From Clostridia bacterium BRH_c25 (GTDB taxonomy: Bacteria; Bacillota_A; Clostridia; Lutisporales; Lutisporaceae), in NCBI GenBank assembly GCA_001515955.1, contig LOES01000097.1:1-26833 (forward strand): 26,833 nucleotides of DNA, in the 5' to 3' direction. Of this stretch, positions 16,439 through 25,592 are shown one piece after another. A program made the position numbers and the translations under genes. How positions within the stretch are numbered: the first letter of the stretch is position 1; the number at the start of each line of letters is the position of its first letter. The notes beneath the pieces are model-generated. The model ran no database searches and was not told where the DNA came from. It was given only the letters and a program-made list of their open reading frames with translations.

Positions 16439-17178
16439 ATATATTTTTCCATAAATTCCAGATCGCTCAGTCTGTCTACATCGTTGCCTATCTCCGGGTA
16501 GGGTGATACAATGGCTGCTCCCCTTATCCCCAGGAGAGACTCACATTTCCTTTGAATTGCATTGATAGTCAGAATCCCCAGAGCAAGCCTCAGCAAAAAA
16601 CCAAAGCCCAGAACTCTGGCCATCTTTGTAGGGCTTTTCCTGTACTCCAGCATCTGTTCAACAAAATCCTTGCACTTATCCACAACCTTCGGGTTGAAAT
16701 AAAACACATTGCCTCCGGTAAACTGACCCTCCCAAAGCCGTGCATAGGTTCTTCTGACCCCGGGATATTTCCGGTCGTTGACCTTCCTGTCTACAATGGA
16801 ATAGCACAAGTCAACATCCTTCTGCCTGCATCTTGCTATGAAGTCCTCGATTGCTTCCTTTGTAATCATGGGAATGTCAGAGGTCACAATAAGAAGCTCC
16901 CTTTCTTCAGGAAAATAATCCAAAGCCAGCAGAACATTTGATACTATTGAGTCCGTCCCTTCGATAATGTTGTCCACAATGTCCCCAATTACCGCTTCCA
17001 GCTTATCCTTGGGACCTACAACTGCAATTCTGCCGATACAACTGGTTTTTCTAAGGGTTTCCACTACGTATTCTATCATGTGTTTATCCTTGATCTTATA
17101 AAAGGCTTTATTTATCTTTTCTTCACCGTTGCTATTGCTGTTATCCTTTTTTTCTCCAGCAAGGACTATAACATCCAC
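16435..17178 (-). CDS. MobA-like nucleotidyltransferase family protein
   Basis: Member of the NTP-transferase (GT-A-like) superfamily that includes MobA, IspD and CofC. The 247-residue protein begins MDVIVLAGEKK, then a lysine-rich loop, and has VTSDIP with D101 as the likely metal ligand, and FTGGNVFYFNP. The canonical LAGG-x-GxRM loop is degenerate (LAGEKKDNSNSNGEEK), so substrate and activity are uncertain. The C-terminal 60 residues carry a hydrophobic stretch (FGFLLRLALGILTI). I choose GTG 17178, ten bases after GGAAGG; the TTG at 17187 lies against that site. It follows gntR by 72 bases and ends in a strong terminator. Confidence 0.75.
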   Translation of the reverse strand: MDVIVLAGEKKDNSNSNGEEKINKAFYKIKDKHMIEYVVETLRKTSCIGRIAVVGPKDKLEAVIGDIVDNIIEGTDSIVSNVLLALDYFPEERELLIVTSDIPMITKEAIEDFIARCRQKDVDLCYSIVDRKVNDRKYPGVRRTYARLWEGQFTGGNVFYFNPKVVDKCKDFVEQMLEYRKSPTKMARVLGFGFLLRLALGILTINAIQRKCESLLGIRGAAIVSPYPEIGNDVDRLSDLEFMEKYM

Positions 17179-17194
17179 TTGGCTCAATCCTTCC

Positions 17195-17240
17195 TATTTG
17201 CGGGTGAACACTGTTCCCCCCTACATTACGGAACGACAAG
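17195..17240. repeat. GCGGGTGAACACTGTTC palindromic repeat fragment
   Basis: GCGGGTGAACACTGTTCCCC followed by CCTACATTACGGAACG is a diverged copy of the inner element at 11896-11945 (GCGGGCGAACACTGTTCACC, CCTACGGCGGAACG). It fills most of the gap between gntR and the nucleotidyltransferase gene. Confidence 0.7.
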
Positions 17241-17250
17241 GGCAACCTTC

Positions 17251-17946
17251 TCAAAATTCGTTATTGCCCTCTGATGAATTTTCGACCATTTTCATCATAT
17301 ACTTCTCTGCATTTTCAATATGCTTTTTTGCTATTTCTGCAGCCATATCCATGTCTCTTCCGGAAATGGCCTCAGCTATTTCAAAGTGTTCCTTTGCCAA
17401 TTCCTTTGACTTGTTTGATTTGTTTATATACATTATTCTGAACCGTTGTACCTGCTCCCTCAGATTATTGGTTATCTGCAGCAGCTTCTCGTTTCTTGTG
17501 GCCTTGAATATCCTGTCGTGAAACTCAATATCCATTTGCACAATCTCGTCAAAATCATCTGCTTCTATTGCTTGACTAAAATGCAGGGCGGTTAACTTAA
17601 GCTCCTCAATCTCGACCTCAGTCATCCGCAAAGCTGCAAGCCCCGAAGCCAGCCCCTCCAGAGCGGCTCTGATTTCCAGCACATCAGTTATATCCTTAAT
17701 GGAAAGGTCCGCAACATATGCACCCTTTCTGGGCAGCATTATCACCAAGCCTTCCAGCTCAAGCTTCCTTATAGCTTCCCTGATGGGGGTTCTGCTGACT
17801 CCCAGCTTCTCTGCAAGCTGCACTTCCATAAGCCTTTCCCCTGGTTTCAATACTCCTGAGATGATAGCTCCCCTGACTGACTCAAACACTACTTCCCTTA
17901 AAGGCTTATAGTTGTCCAACTTCAATTCAAGAAAATCCTTTTCCAT
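17251..17946 (-). CDS. GntR family transcriptional regulator, FadR/FCD subfamily
   Basis: DNA-binding repressor or activator responding to a small acid or metal-bound ligand. The 231-residue protein has a winged helix-turn-helix (about 12-80, with LMEVQLAEKLGVSRTPIREA and RKLELEGLV) and a C-terminal FCD domain (about 85-215). Likely metal ligands are in MDIEFHDRIF, AKEHFEIAEAI and KKHIENAEKY. Start is ATG with AGGGGGC upstream. It sits 39 bases after ispE and before the MobA-like gene, so the three are probably one operon. The ligand cannot be inferred from this context. Confidence 0.9.
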   Translation of the reverse strand: MEKDFLELKLDNYKPLREVVFESVRGAIISGVLKPGERLMEVQLAEKLGVSRTPIREAIRKLELEGLVIMLPRKGAYVADLSIKDITDVLEIRAALEGLASGLAALRMTEVEIEELKLTALHFSQAIEADDFDEIVQMDIEFHDRIFKATRNEKLLQITNNLREQVQRFRIMYINKSNKSKELAKEHFEIAEAISGRDMDMAAEIAKKHIENAEKYMMKMVENSSEGNNEF

Positions 17947-17985
17947 TATTATCGCCCCCTATTAGCATTCTAATACAAAATCCGT

Positions 17986-18861
17986 TTAAAAATCCCAGGT
18001 TTGATTGATAGTCTTAACTACGAATACTTCACTAACCATATCTTTTATATGATCATATGCATTATATGCAGATGCCGTATCCTTGAAAATTCCAAACACC
18101 GTCGGGCCGCTGCCGCTCATCATACTGCCCAGAGCACCGTATTCTACAAGCTTTTCCTTCAATTCCTCTATCTGTGGACACTTTTCTATTGTCACTGTTT
18201 CCAGCACATTGCACATGTTCCCCGCAATACCCTCCAGATTTCTTTCATCAATACACCTTATCATATTCTTGATATCCGGTCTCTCCTTAATATTCTCAAG
18301 GTTCAGACCTTCGTATACCTCTTTTGTGGATATGCTCACAGCCGGCTTTGCAAGCAATATGAGACAGTCAGGAATACCGGCAAGAGGAGTGAGCTTTTCA
18401 CCCAGACCTTCTGCCAGAGCAGCACCACCCTGAATGCAGAAGGGCACATCAGAACCAAGCTTTTTTCCTGCTTCCAGAATTTCATTTTTGGACAAGCGCA
18501 AATTCCACGCTTTATTCAGCAGCTTCAATGTCAGCGCTGCATCTGCACTTCCTCCTGCAAGGCCTGCTGCAACAGGTATTGTTTTATCAATGTTTATCAG
18601 TACGCCTTCCTTGACACTATATTTCATTTTTAAGTATTCAGCTGCTTTATATACTATATTTTCTTTATCTGTTGGTATTCTATCAGTGTTGGAAGTAACT
18701 CTTATTTCGCCCTTTAATGCCCTGACCGTAATTGTGTCATATAATGCAACCGACTGCATTATCATTGATACATCATGATATCCATCCGGCCTTTTCCGCA
18801 GAACATCAATGGCAAGATTTATCTTGGCAGCTGCCCTGCCTGTCTGTGTGTTCAACGTCAT
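17986..18861 (-). CDS. ispE: 4-diphosphocytidyl-2-C-methyl-D-erythritol kinase
   Basis: GHMP kinase of the non-mevalonate isoprenoid pathway that phosphorylates CDP-methylerythritol. The 291-residue protein has AKINL with K13, the ATP loop PVAAGLAGGSADAA (96-109), the catalytic aspartate D138 in GSDVPF, and the C-terminal MSGSGPTVFGIF. Start is ATG 18861 after GGAG; the GTG just upstream at 18864 is too close to the ribosome binding site. A heptamer repeat element (18878-18966) occupies the upstream region. It is the first gene of the ispE-gntR-nucleotidyltransferase group. Confidence 0.95.
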   Translation of the reverse strand: MTLNTQTGRAAAKINLAIDVLRKRPDGYHDVSMIMQSVALYDTITVRALKGEIRVTSNTDRIPTDKENIVYKAAEYLKMKYSVKEGVLINIDKTIPVAAGLAGGSADAALTLKLLNKAWNLRLSKNEILEAGKKLGSDVPFCIQGGAALAEGLGEKLTPLAGIPDCLILLAKPAVSISTKEVYEGLNLENIKERPDIKNMIRCIDERNLEGIAGNMCNVLETVTIEKCPQIEELKEKLVEYGALGSMMSGSGPTVFGIFKDTASAYNAYDHIKDMVSEVFVVKTINQTWDF

Positions 18862-18877
18862 CACGCTCCATTATCGT

Positions 18878-18966
18878 GGCAATGGGCGATGGGCGATAGG
18901 CAATGGGTTCCGGCCGGTACTTCGAAGACCGACTTTATCCTATTGCCCCGTGCCTATTGCCTAATA
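18878..18966. repeat. GGGCRAT heptamer-array palindromic element upstream of ispE
   Basis: Left array: GGCAAT, GGGCGAT, GGGCGAT, AGGCAAT (18878-18904). Right array, inverted: CCTATTG, CCCCGTG, CCTATTG, CCTAATA (18939-18966). A CTTCGAAG core lies at 18920-18927, close to the midpoint of the element. This is the cleanest example of the symmetric plan in the window. Two GGGCAAT heptamers recur at 4709-4722. Confidence 0.85.
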
Positions 18967-19030
18967 CATACATATTTCCCCATTCTTATTATAATACAAA
19001 TCACTTGATTTTAGTATATTTTTAAAAACA

Positions 19031-19054
19031 AAAGCAGGATTTACTTCCTGCTTT
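19031..19054 (-). terminator. Intrinsic terminator of sipL
   Basis: A 9-bp stem AAAGCAGGA / TCCTGCTTT with a 6-base loop. On the minus strand it is followed by TTTTGTTTTT. It lies just after the sipL stop. Confidence 0.9.
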
Positions 19055-19070
19055 AAGTACATTCCCCTGA

Positions 19071-20660
19071 TTATATATTGGCACTCTGACCTACGCGTAT
19101 ATTTTTCAGTATCATTATCTGCATCCCGTTTGCTATTTTGCTGGGGTTCTCAATGTCATTCAGTTTCACCAGGGCATCCACCGTGGTATTGTACCTCTTC
19201 GCAATGCTCCACAATGTATCTCCCTTATGCGCCATGTATATGGTCACTGCCGGTATCCTGCCGTAGTCTATGCTCACACCTTCCACTGCTTCTATCTTTT
19301 CCACCAGCTTTTTCTCAGTATGCTTCACAGCTTCAGCATAAACCCCAAGCACAGCCCTGATCTCTATTACCTCACTGTTTATCTGGCTGAAGCTTACACT
19401 GTCGGCACTGCATTTCACAGTACACGGCATACCCAGTCTTACACCGGATATATCCATGGAGTGTCTGAATGGAATCTGCTCTGTCATGCTGCACATGGGC
19501 TCTGCAGTATATGAAGTCATATAGACTGCCGTGCATTCCATCATTCCCTCCAGCATCACCCTGTCATCCAGCAGCTTTACTTCGTTTACAATGGGCATCA
19601 CATTCACATAGCATACCTTTTCTATTTCAGGATCCCCATGCTTTATTCCAACGGTTTCTTTGACTACAATATTTGAGCGGCCTTTGCCGACAAACTCATT
19701 GAGGGAAAACATGTTCTTTTCAATATCCACTACATTGGTCGGACTGTATGCATCTACCACGATGTCCTGCTCAGTGTCTTTATACACTCTGGCTCCCATG
19801 CTAAGTACCATATTGGCATTCAGCACCCGCCTCTCACCATTAACATCCTCCGAAACCTCCAGGTAGCATTCCTGGAGAGCACTGTCTGTTGCGCACTCCA
19901 TATTTCTTTCTGCCGCAGGGATCTCTATGTATTGAGTAAATGGCATCTCAAACTCTTGATACTGCAATTGATTATCTTCAACTTCAGTCTTATACAGTAC
20001 ATTTACTCCCAGCATTCCATTCACTTCAACCTTGCCGTCAATAGCTTTTTCATCCTTTACCACTACCTTGTAATCCGCTCTTAAAACCTTGTCTATTGCA
20101 GGTAAATCAGCAGCTAAATTAAGCTCCTCACTGAACTCATACCGATCTTTATTATAGCCTATTACATGTTTGAAGCTGCCGGACTCACGTAGTACCTGAA
20201 TATCAGACAGGCCTCTGACATCTGCAGCCAGCTCCAGATCAAACAAATCTTCAACCCTGCAGAACAGGTCCATAATAACCTTTACACTGAGTTTTCTTGA
20301 ATTGATCATATAGCAATCAACATGTTGAATCACCGTATTGACGCTTTCCTTCATCTTGGGCCTGACACCTTCTATTTCAATTCCCTGCGAAAAGTTCGCA
20401 GCTACATCCATGTTGCAGAGCGGCTTCCCTTCATCATCTGCTGTATATAATATGCTTATAAGTACCTGTCCATTTACAACGACCTTATCGTTCAACACTT
20501 CGCAGTCCTTCAACTGTACAGTTGCGCTGGGAGCTAGTATCTTGTATAAATCCGGGTTTATGTCCGGCACATTTATATCTTCTTCTACTACTGTGCTGAA
20601 TACGTTTTCGCCTATTATTCTGGAAACTTTAAGTGGGTTTTTTATTAACTCTAGTGGCAT
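19071..20660 (-). CDS. sipL: SipL-type spore coat morphogenesis protein (SPOCS repeats plus LysM)
   Basis: Mother-cell protein that, in Clostridioides difficile, binds SpoIVA through its LysM domain and tethers the coat to the forespore. The 529-residue protein has about three SPOCS/DUF3794 regions (roughly 30-135, 180-285 and 335-440) and a C-terminal LysM (about 477-521: MAHKGDTLWSIAKRYNTTVD, then ALVKLNDIENPSKIANGMQIMI). Length and order match SipL. There is no signal peptide. Start is ATG with AGGAGGAGG upstream. It is monocistronic, with its own terminator at 19031-19054. A sigma-E promoter is expected in the upstream gap but was not placed. Confidence 0.93.
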   Translation of the reverse strand: MPLELIKNPLKVSRIIGENVFSTVVEEDINVPDINPDLYKILAPSATVQLKDCEVLNDKVVVNGQVLISILYTADDEGKPLCNMDVAANFSQGIEIEGVRPKMKESVNTVIQHVDCYMINSRKLSVKVIMDLFCRVEDLFDLELAADVRGLSDIQVLRESGSFKHVIGYNKDRYEFSEELNLAADLPAIDKVLRADYKVVVKDEKAIDGKVEVNGMLGVNVLYKTEVEDNQLQYQEFEMPFTQYIEIPAAERNMECATDSALQECYLEVSEDVNGERRVLNANMVLSMGARVYKDTEQDIVVDAYSPTNVVDIEKNMFSLNEFVGKGRSNIVVKETVGIKHGDPEIEKVCYVNVMPIVNEVKLLDDRVMLEGMMECTAVYMTSYTAEPMCSMTEQIPFRHSMDISGVRLGMPCTVKCSADSVSFSQINSEVIEIRAVLGVYAEAVKHTEKKLVEKIEAVEGVSIDYGRIPAVTIYMAHKGDTLWSIAKRYNTTVDALVKLNDIENPSKIANGMQIMILKNIRVGQSANI

Positions 20661-20960
20661 TAGTTCTCCTCCTCCTACTATAGTTTTTCTATTAATTTAT
20701 ATGAGACGAGAAGGAATTTATGACTAGAAATTTATTTTGGGTATTCCTGTTGGGCGAGATACGGGTAACACAGAACACACGGATATTTCCACGGAACACA
20801 CGGCTGGGGAAATAAAAAGCTGCAAAGCTACTTCAGTAGCATACTTGACTCACGAAAACTTGTGCCTGTGAGCTTCAACCTGACAAATACTCTTTGGTAT
20901 TCCTTAAGGGTATCAGATCCTTCACTTTGTTCAGGATGACATGGGCATAAGTATAAAAAA
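20661..20960. repeat. Repeat mosaic between uraA and sipL
   Basis: This gap has no gene. It contains the 20-mer TTTTGGGTATTCCTGTTGGG (20735-20754, identical to 4685-4704), then CGAGATA, then a solo copy of one arm of the ACGGGTAAC element (20761-20807, inverted relative to copies 1 and 2). It also holds CTACTTCAGTAGC and a TCAGATCCTTCACTTTGTTC fragment running into AGGATGACA (20921-20946). The latter is a diverged copy of the sequence at 1-20. Confidence 0.75.
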
Positions 20961-20999
20961 GGCATGTACATCTTGACATTCCTGTCAGATATACATGCC
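20961..20999 (-). terminator. Intrinsic terminator of uraA
   Basis: Outer stem GGCATGTA / TACATGCC and inner stem TGACA / TGTCA, followed on the minus strand by TTTTTT. It lies 17 bases past the permease stop. Confidence 0.9.
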
Positions 21000-21016
21000 G
21001 TAATTTTTAACTACTC

Positions 21017-22273
21017 TTACTCGTTCATCAGTCCTGTTACTTCAAACAACTTGAATGCCATGCTTATTATTATTGAAACTACAGTGGCCAGGGCCATGCC
21101 TGCCAGTGTTACCGTCCCAATCTGCACATGGGCACCGCTTAAGCCTATTATGAGAACCACTGCTGTAAGCACCAGATTCCTGGGCTTGCTGTAGTCCACC
21201 TTTTGATCCACCAGCATTCTTATACCTGAAGCAGCTATAACCCCGAAGAGCAGTAAGGATACGCCGCCCATTACCGGATCAGGTATGGTTTTTATCGCTG
21301 CCGCAAACTTCCCTACAAAGGCTATTATTATAGAAATCGCTGCAGCTCCCCCGATTACCCAGACACTATATACCCTGGTAATTGCAAGAACACCCATATT
21401 TTCGCCATAGGTTGTAGTCGGTACCGAGCCTACCAAACCCGAAATCGCTGTTGACAGTCCGTCACCGGCCATGGTGCGGTGCAGTCCCGGATCTTTTATC
21501 AAATCTTTTTCAACAATGTTGCCTGTAACTATAAGGTGTCCGATATGTTCTGCTACAACAACAAAGGTAGCCGGTAATATTGTGAGTATTGCAGACATGT
21601 TCCAGACGGGAGCGGAAAATGTAGGCAGTGCAAACCATGCGGCTTCCTTTATGACATTAAAATCAACTATACCTGCAAATAACGCTATTATGTATCCGGC
21701 GACAACGCCCATAAGTATCGGAATTATTGCCAGGAAGCCTTTGAATACTACTGAGCCTATTACAACAATTGCAAGAGTTGAAATAGATACTATCAGATAT
21801 TTGGGGTCCAGGGGCTTACCCCCTTCAGATATCAAGCCTGCCATATTTGCAGCAGTAGGCGCAAGCTCCAGGCCTATTATTGCAACTATTGCCCCCATTG
21901 CAGCGGGAGGGAATACTACATCAATCCATTCAAAGCCTGCATACTTGATCAGCATTCCTATTAGCATCAATAATAGTCCGGATATAACAAATCCAGCTTG
22001 AGCGGCCTGAAAACCCTGGGATGCCATAACTACAAATGCGGGTGACAGGTATGCAAAGCTGGAACCGAGGAAGGATGGTACTTTTCCCTTTGTAAGAAAG
22101 ATAAAAAGTAATGTTCCTATACCATTCATCAATAAAACAGTTGCCGGATTGATCTTAAAAAGTATTGGAACCAATACAGATGCTCCGAACATTGCGAAGA
22201 GGTGCTGGAGACTTAGCGGAATGCTTTCAATCAATGGCAGCTTTTCGTGGATTTGTACAACTCGTTTAGCCAT
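21017..22273 (-). CDS. uraA: Uracil/xanthine permease family transporter (UraA-like)
   Basis: Nucleobase:cation symporter-2 family membrane protein, probably uracil import. The 418-residue protein has about 12-14 hydrophobic segments, the N-terminal family block IPLSLQHLFAMFGASVLVP and the substrate-site motif TTTYGENMGVLAITRV. The glutamate in AEHIGH is the other conserved acidic residue. Start is ATG 22273 after AGGGGGAAG; the in-frame extension to 22342 is AT-rich leader. It is a single gene with its own terminator. A TATAAT box lies near 22300 in the leader, but I found no convincing -35, PyrR site or purine riboswitch. Confidence 0.92.
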   Translation of the reverse strand: MAKRVVQIHEKLPLIESIPLSLQHLFAMFGASVLVPILFKINPATVLLMNGIGTLLFIFLTKGKVPSFLGSSFAYLSPAFVVMASQGFQAAQAGFVISGLLLMLIGMLIKYAGFEWIDVVFPPAAMGAIVAIIGLELAPTAANMAGLISEGGKPLDPKYLIVSISTLAIVVIGSVVFKGFLAIIPILMGVVAGYIIALFAGIVDFNVIKEAAWFALPTFSAPVWNMSAILTILPATFVVVAEHIGHLIVTGNIVEKDLIKDPGLHRTMAGDGLSTAISGLVGSVPTTTYGENMGVLAITRVYSVWVIGGAAAISIIIAFVGKFAAAIKTIPDPVMGGVSLLLFGVIAASGIRMLVDQKVDYSKPRNLVLTAVVLIIGLSGAHVQIGTVTLAGMALATVVSIIISMAFKLFEVTGLMNE

Positions 22274-22650
22274 ATAACTTCCCCCTTTTAAAATTAATAT
22301 ATTATAATATATTATGTATTGAACGCACTTAGGGTATTCCATAGGGTATAGTGCGAATTCAATGAAATCAAGGTAACATTTACGCGAAATTTGAATTATT
22401 AATGCAAAATGTTTTCCGCGAAATGCATAGTCCGTTAAGCAAATTTCTACAGGCTTCTACAAGCACTCTTTGTCTATGATATACGAAAGTAAGTCAATTA
22501 TCAATAACTTTTTTATCAATCCGTTATAATTTTTTCTAATAGAATTATAAGGGACAAATATAAAAATCTGTGGAAAGTTACTTCCACAGATTCAATGGCA
22601 AACAACCGACATCAAGTTATATCTGTTGCAAATTATTGCTAAACACATAG
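22274..22650. other. Gene-free leader region between the chemoreceptor and uraA
   Basis: No gene is visible. On the minus strand the uraA leader contains TATAAT (about 22300) and an inverted repeat CGCACT / AGTGCG (about 22324-22355) around GGTATTCCATAGGGTAT. Two CGCGAAAT motifs lie at 22384 and 22418, the second inside a longer inverted repeat with ATGCA/TGCAT ends (22402-22426) resembling the leader motif of ddl. The chemoreceptor terminator is at 22565-22592. I see no recognised riboswitch. Confidence 0.55.
22565..22592 (-). terminator. Intrinsic terminator of the chemoreceptor gene
   Basis: An 11-bp stem AATCTGTGGAA / TTCCACAGATT with a 6-base loop. On the minus strand it is followed by TTTATATTTG after the stem's own TT, a modest U-tract. 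It lies about 60 bases after the stop. Confidence 0.8.
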
Positions 22651-24453
22651 CTACAAGTACTTATTATAAATTTTTTCTAATGTACCATCCTCCGAGATCT
22701 CTTTGAAGCCCTCGTTGAACATTTCTACCAAATACTTTGAGCTCCTGGCTTTAGTAAAAGCCATTCTCCTCCCCAGATCCCTGTCTAATATTGAGAATTC
22801 CTGAGCAGAAACTTTACCTTTCAAATTGTATTTTTCAATAGAATCTTCCAGTACAGTATCATTAATTATTATAGCATCTATCTGATTCTTCAACAGCTTT
22901 GTGAACAATATATCTTCATTAACACTGATATCCTTTTTGATTCTATTATTATCCATCAGTATTTTTGTGTAAGTATAGCCCTTCACTATTCCTATAGTAT
23001 ATTTCTCCAAATCTTCATGAGTATCTATCTTAACATCTGAAGCCGAACTTGTGAGAAAAATATCTCTGTTTGCTTCCCTATATGTTTCCGAAAAGTCCAT
23101 AAATTCTTCTCTCTGCTTGTTCTTAATCAGTGTTGGAATTATGTCTGCATGTCCTCTCCTGATAAGCCTCAGAGCACTTGCAAAGGTAACGTTCCTGAAC
23201 CTGATTTCATAGCCCTTCCTGCCGTATATCTCCCTTAGTATATCTGCATCAACACCTGTAAATGTATCTTCCTTACTGTCATATATTGTATAAGGATAGA
23301 AATCTTCTGTACTCAATACTATTATCTTGAGAGTTGCTTTGTCTTCCTCTTCAACAAGCTTCCTATACAATGCGCTTGAGTTATCTTCCAGCTCTTCAAC
23401 AATGCTTTGCAATGTAACTACCGACTTTGTTTCATCCTCTATGGAAGAGCTTACCTCGGTTACCAATCCGGTATTCTGTTCAGCAATTTCAGCCAGATTC
23501 TTAACTTTATTGCTTATAACTTCATACTCTCCTACCAGCTTCCTGTCATTATCGGTAAGCAGCTTCAATCCGTTGAGGATTTCAGATATGTTGCTTTCTA
23601 TGTTATTCATGTCTGATATAGTGTCCCGCAGACTGTCGAATTGTTTTCTAATATTTCCCGCGCTTTCATTCATACTTGCACCGGCATTGCTGATATCTGA
23701 AATCATAGTTTCTATGACCTTTACTACATCTTCAACCACCTTGCCCGATTCCTCAGCTAGCTTTCTAACCTCAGAGGCCACTACTATAAAGCCTTTTCCA
23801 TGCTCCCCGGCCCTTGCAGCTTCAATGGATGCGTTAAGGGACAGCAGGTTCGTCTGGGAGGCAATATGACTTATCCCGTCTACCATCCTTTCTATATTAT
23901 GCGAGTCGCTCTTGATTTTCATTATTGATTTTTCAATATCATATAGCTTGTTTAACAAGCTTTCGAATTCATTGACTACATCAATGATATGCTTCTTCTT
24001 TTCTATGATCTTGCTGTATGAGGATTGGGACACATTCTCCGTGTTTTTGCAGTGGGATAAATTTTGGCTTGCCTTATCGTAGATGTTATCCATATAACCA
24101 TTTATTACATTTACATTGTTCGACTGTTCACAGGCACTCTCTGATATATTGTCTGACCCTGCGGATATTTCAGCCATAGCCACATTAAACTTCTCTATAT
24201 TGTAAAGAAGCTTGGGGTAGCTGTTTAAAGTACTGCTTAACTCCTTCATCAGGTATGCGCTGTTATTCTCGTTCTGTTTGATGTAATCATCCATGAAACA
24301 CAGTATGTCACCCTTTGATTTGATTTCCCATCCTGTTGATGCAATTTTCTTATTCAATTTAAATATTAACTCTTTATCCTTCTTATATACTGCAAGATAA
24401 TAGTAAACCGCTGTCAGCACCAGCAAAATACTTGATGTCAAGTAGTAGTACAT
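22651..24453 (-). CDS. Methyl-accepting chemotaxis protein with C-terminal solute-binding domain
   Basis: Chemoreceptor of unusual plan, 600 residues. It has a single N-terminal membrane helix (about 4-23) with lysines directly after it (KKDKE), so the rest should be cytoplasmic. A helical MCP signalling region follows (about 90-360), with the conserved hairpin tip around 190-235 ([20 protein letters not shown], then RAGEHGKGF). The C-terminus is a type 3 solute-binding domain (about 375-600) containing [13 protein letters not shown] with R449, the arginine that in this family often holds an amino-acid carboxylate. There is no second membrane segment between the signalling and binding domains. 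Start is ATG after AGGGAGGGT. It sits between uraA and a dipeptidase gene and probably has its own promoter. Confidence 0.9.
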   Translation of the reverse strand: MYYYLTSSILLVLTAVYYYLAVYKKDKELIFKLNKKIASTGWEIKSKGDILCFMDDYIKQNENNSAYLMKELSSTLNSYPKLLYNIEKFNVAMAEISAGSDNISESACEQSNNVNVINGYMDNIYDKASQNLSHCKNTENVSQSSYSKIIEKKKHIIDVVNEFESLLNKLYDIEKSIMKIKSDSHNIERMVDGISHIASQTNLLSLNASIEAARAGEHGKGFIVVASEVRKLAEESGKVVEDVVKVIETMISDISNAGASMNESAGNIRKQFDSLRDTISDMNNIESNISEILNGLKLLTDNDRKLVGEYEVISNKVKNLAEIAEQNTGLVTEVSSSIEDETKSVVTLQSIVEELEDNSSALYRKLVEEEDKATLKIIVLSTEDFYPYTIYDSKEDTFTGVDADILREIYGRKGYEIRFRNVTFASALRLIRRGHADIIPTLIKNKQREEFMDFSETYREANRDIFLTSSASDVKIDTHEDLEKYTIGIVKGYTYTKILMDNNRIKKDISVNEDILFTKLLKNQIDAIIINDTVLEDSIEKYNLKGKVSAQEFSILDRDLGRRMAFTKARSSKYLVEMFNEGFKEISEDGTLEKIYNKYL

Positions 24454-24600
24454 TCTGTTTACCCTCCCTAATTCATTTCTTCCCCAAATCTATAATGCTT
24501 ATAGAATCAAATACAGTATAGGCAGATAGAACGCTGTGAATAGGCTAAACAAGCCGCACAAGAAGATTACATCGGATAGATGCGATTTGCAATATCTTCG

Positions 24601-25572
24601 TTATATCAGTTTCTTTATAATGTTCTCCATGTTTTTATAAGCTATCTTCTCTATGTCCTGAGTATTATACCCCTTCTTTTTCAGCAATTTGATCAGCTTG
24701 GGTATCTTGGAAGCATCTTCAATGTCGCTGGAGGCTGTTGTCTCTCCCTCCTGAAAGCTGACTGTCGTATTGCCGTTCAGAAAATCACAAAAGTCAAAGC
24801 CAAAGCCTATATGATCTATACCAACCATATCCGCAATATAATCTATATGCAAAACCAGCTTTTCAAGGCTTGGGCTCTCTTTATCAACAAAATCAGGCCA
24901 CGCATTTATACCTATCACTCCGCCTCTTTGGGCAATGGCCTTTATTTGGTCATCCTTCAGATTTCTTGGGACGCTGCATAGCTTGTATACATTTGAATGA
25001 GAAGCTATAAAAGGCTTTTCTGTGTGCTCGCATATATCCCAGAAGGTTTTTTCGTTTGCATGGGATACATCTACTATCATACCGAGAGCTTCCATCATTT
25101 TCACGACCTTTATACCCTGTTCCGTAATTCCCCTGTCTGTATTCTTACTTGATATACCTGTTGCAAACTCATTCTCTTCGTTCCATGTAAGTGATGCATG
25201 CCTGATTCCCAATTTATGAAGCATTATCATCAAGCTTGCATTTCCACCTAACCCGCTTAAGCCTTCCATCCCCAGCACGATTGGTATTCTTCCGGAGCTT
25301 TGTATTTCATCCATGTCACATGCTTTGTATACTATACCTGCGAACTCCTTCATATCCTCAATTTCCTCAAAGGTTGCTCCCAGAACATCAAGTACTCTGC
25401 GTGCCGGATTATCTGTATGCGGGGGATCTACCCACACAACAAGTATAAGACCTTTGACATTACCTTTCCTTAGCCTGTCCACATGGTACTTTCTAAAAAT
25501 ATCGGTCTCCCCACCCAATCTTCTAATTGTAACGTCAGTTAGTATATCTGAATGACTATCTAGTATTTTCAT
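24601..25572 (-). CDS. Membrane dipeptidase family protein (peptidase M19)
   Basis: Zinc dipeptidase of the amidohydrolase fold, related to renal dipeptidase, probably hydrolysing dipeptides including D-amino-acid ones. The 323-residue protein has DSHSD (H7 and D9), the bridging glutamate E103 in GMEGL, H171 in DVSH, H192 in ASHSN and a C-terminal aspartate in GFGFDF, so the metal and catalytic set is complete. There is no signal peptide, so it is cytoplasmic despite the family name. I use ATG 25572, seven bases after GGAGGT; two upstream in-frame starts lack a site. It follows the DUF819 gene by 51 bases. Confidence 0.9.
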   Translation of the reverse strand: MKILDSHSDILTDVTIRRLGGETDIFRKYHVDRLRKGNVKGLILVVWVDPPHTDNPARRVLDVLGATFEEIEDMKEFAGIVYKACDMDEIQSSGRIPIVLGMEGLSGLGGNASLMIMLHKLGIRHASLTWNEENEFATGISSKNTDRGITEQGIKVVKMMEALGMIVDVSHANEKTFWDICEHTEKPFIASHSNVYKLCSVPRNLKDDQIKAIAQRGGVIGINAWPDFVDKESPSLEKLVLHIDYIADMVGIDHIGFGFDFCDFLNGNTTVSFQEGETTASSDIEDASKIPKLIKLLKKKGYNTQDIEKIAYKNMENIIKKLI

Positions 25573-25592
25573 AACTTCTACCTCCATGTGGT

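Noticed and set aside
17179..17187. TTG at 17187 as the start of the MobA-like gene
   Set aside because: It lies one base from GGAAGG, whereas the in-frame GTG at 17178 has a workable ten-base spacing.
22321..22500. Purine or other riboswitch in the uraA leader
   Set aside because: The minus-strand sequence has some pairing (CATAG/CTATG, CGCACT/AGTGCG) but lacks the conserved core of the purine riboswitch and of any other class I can recognise.
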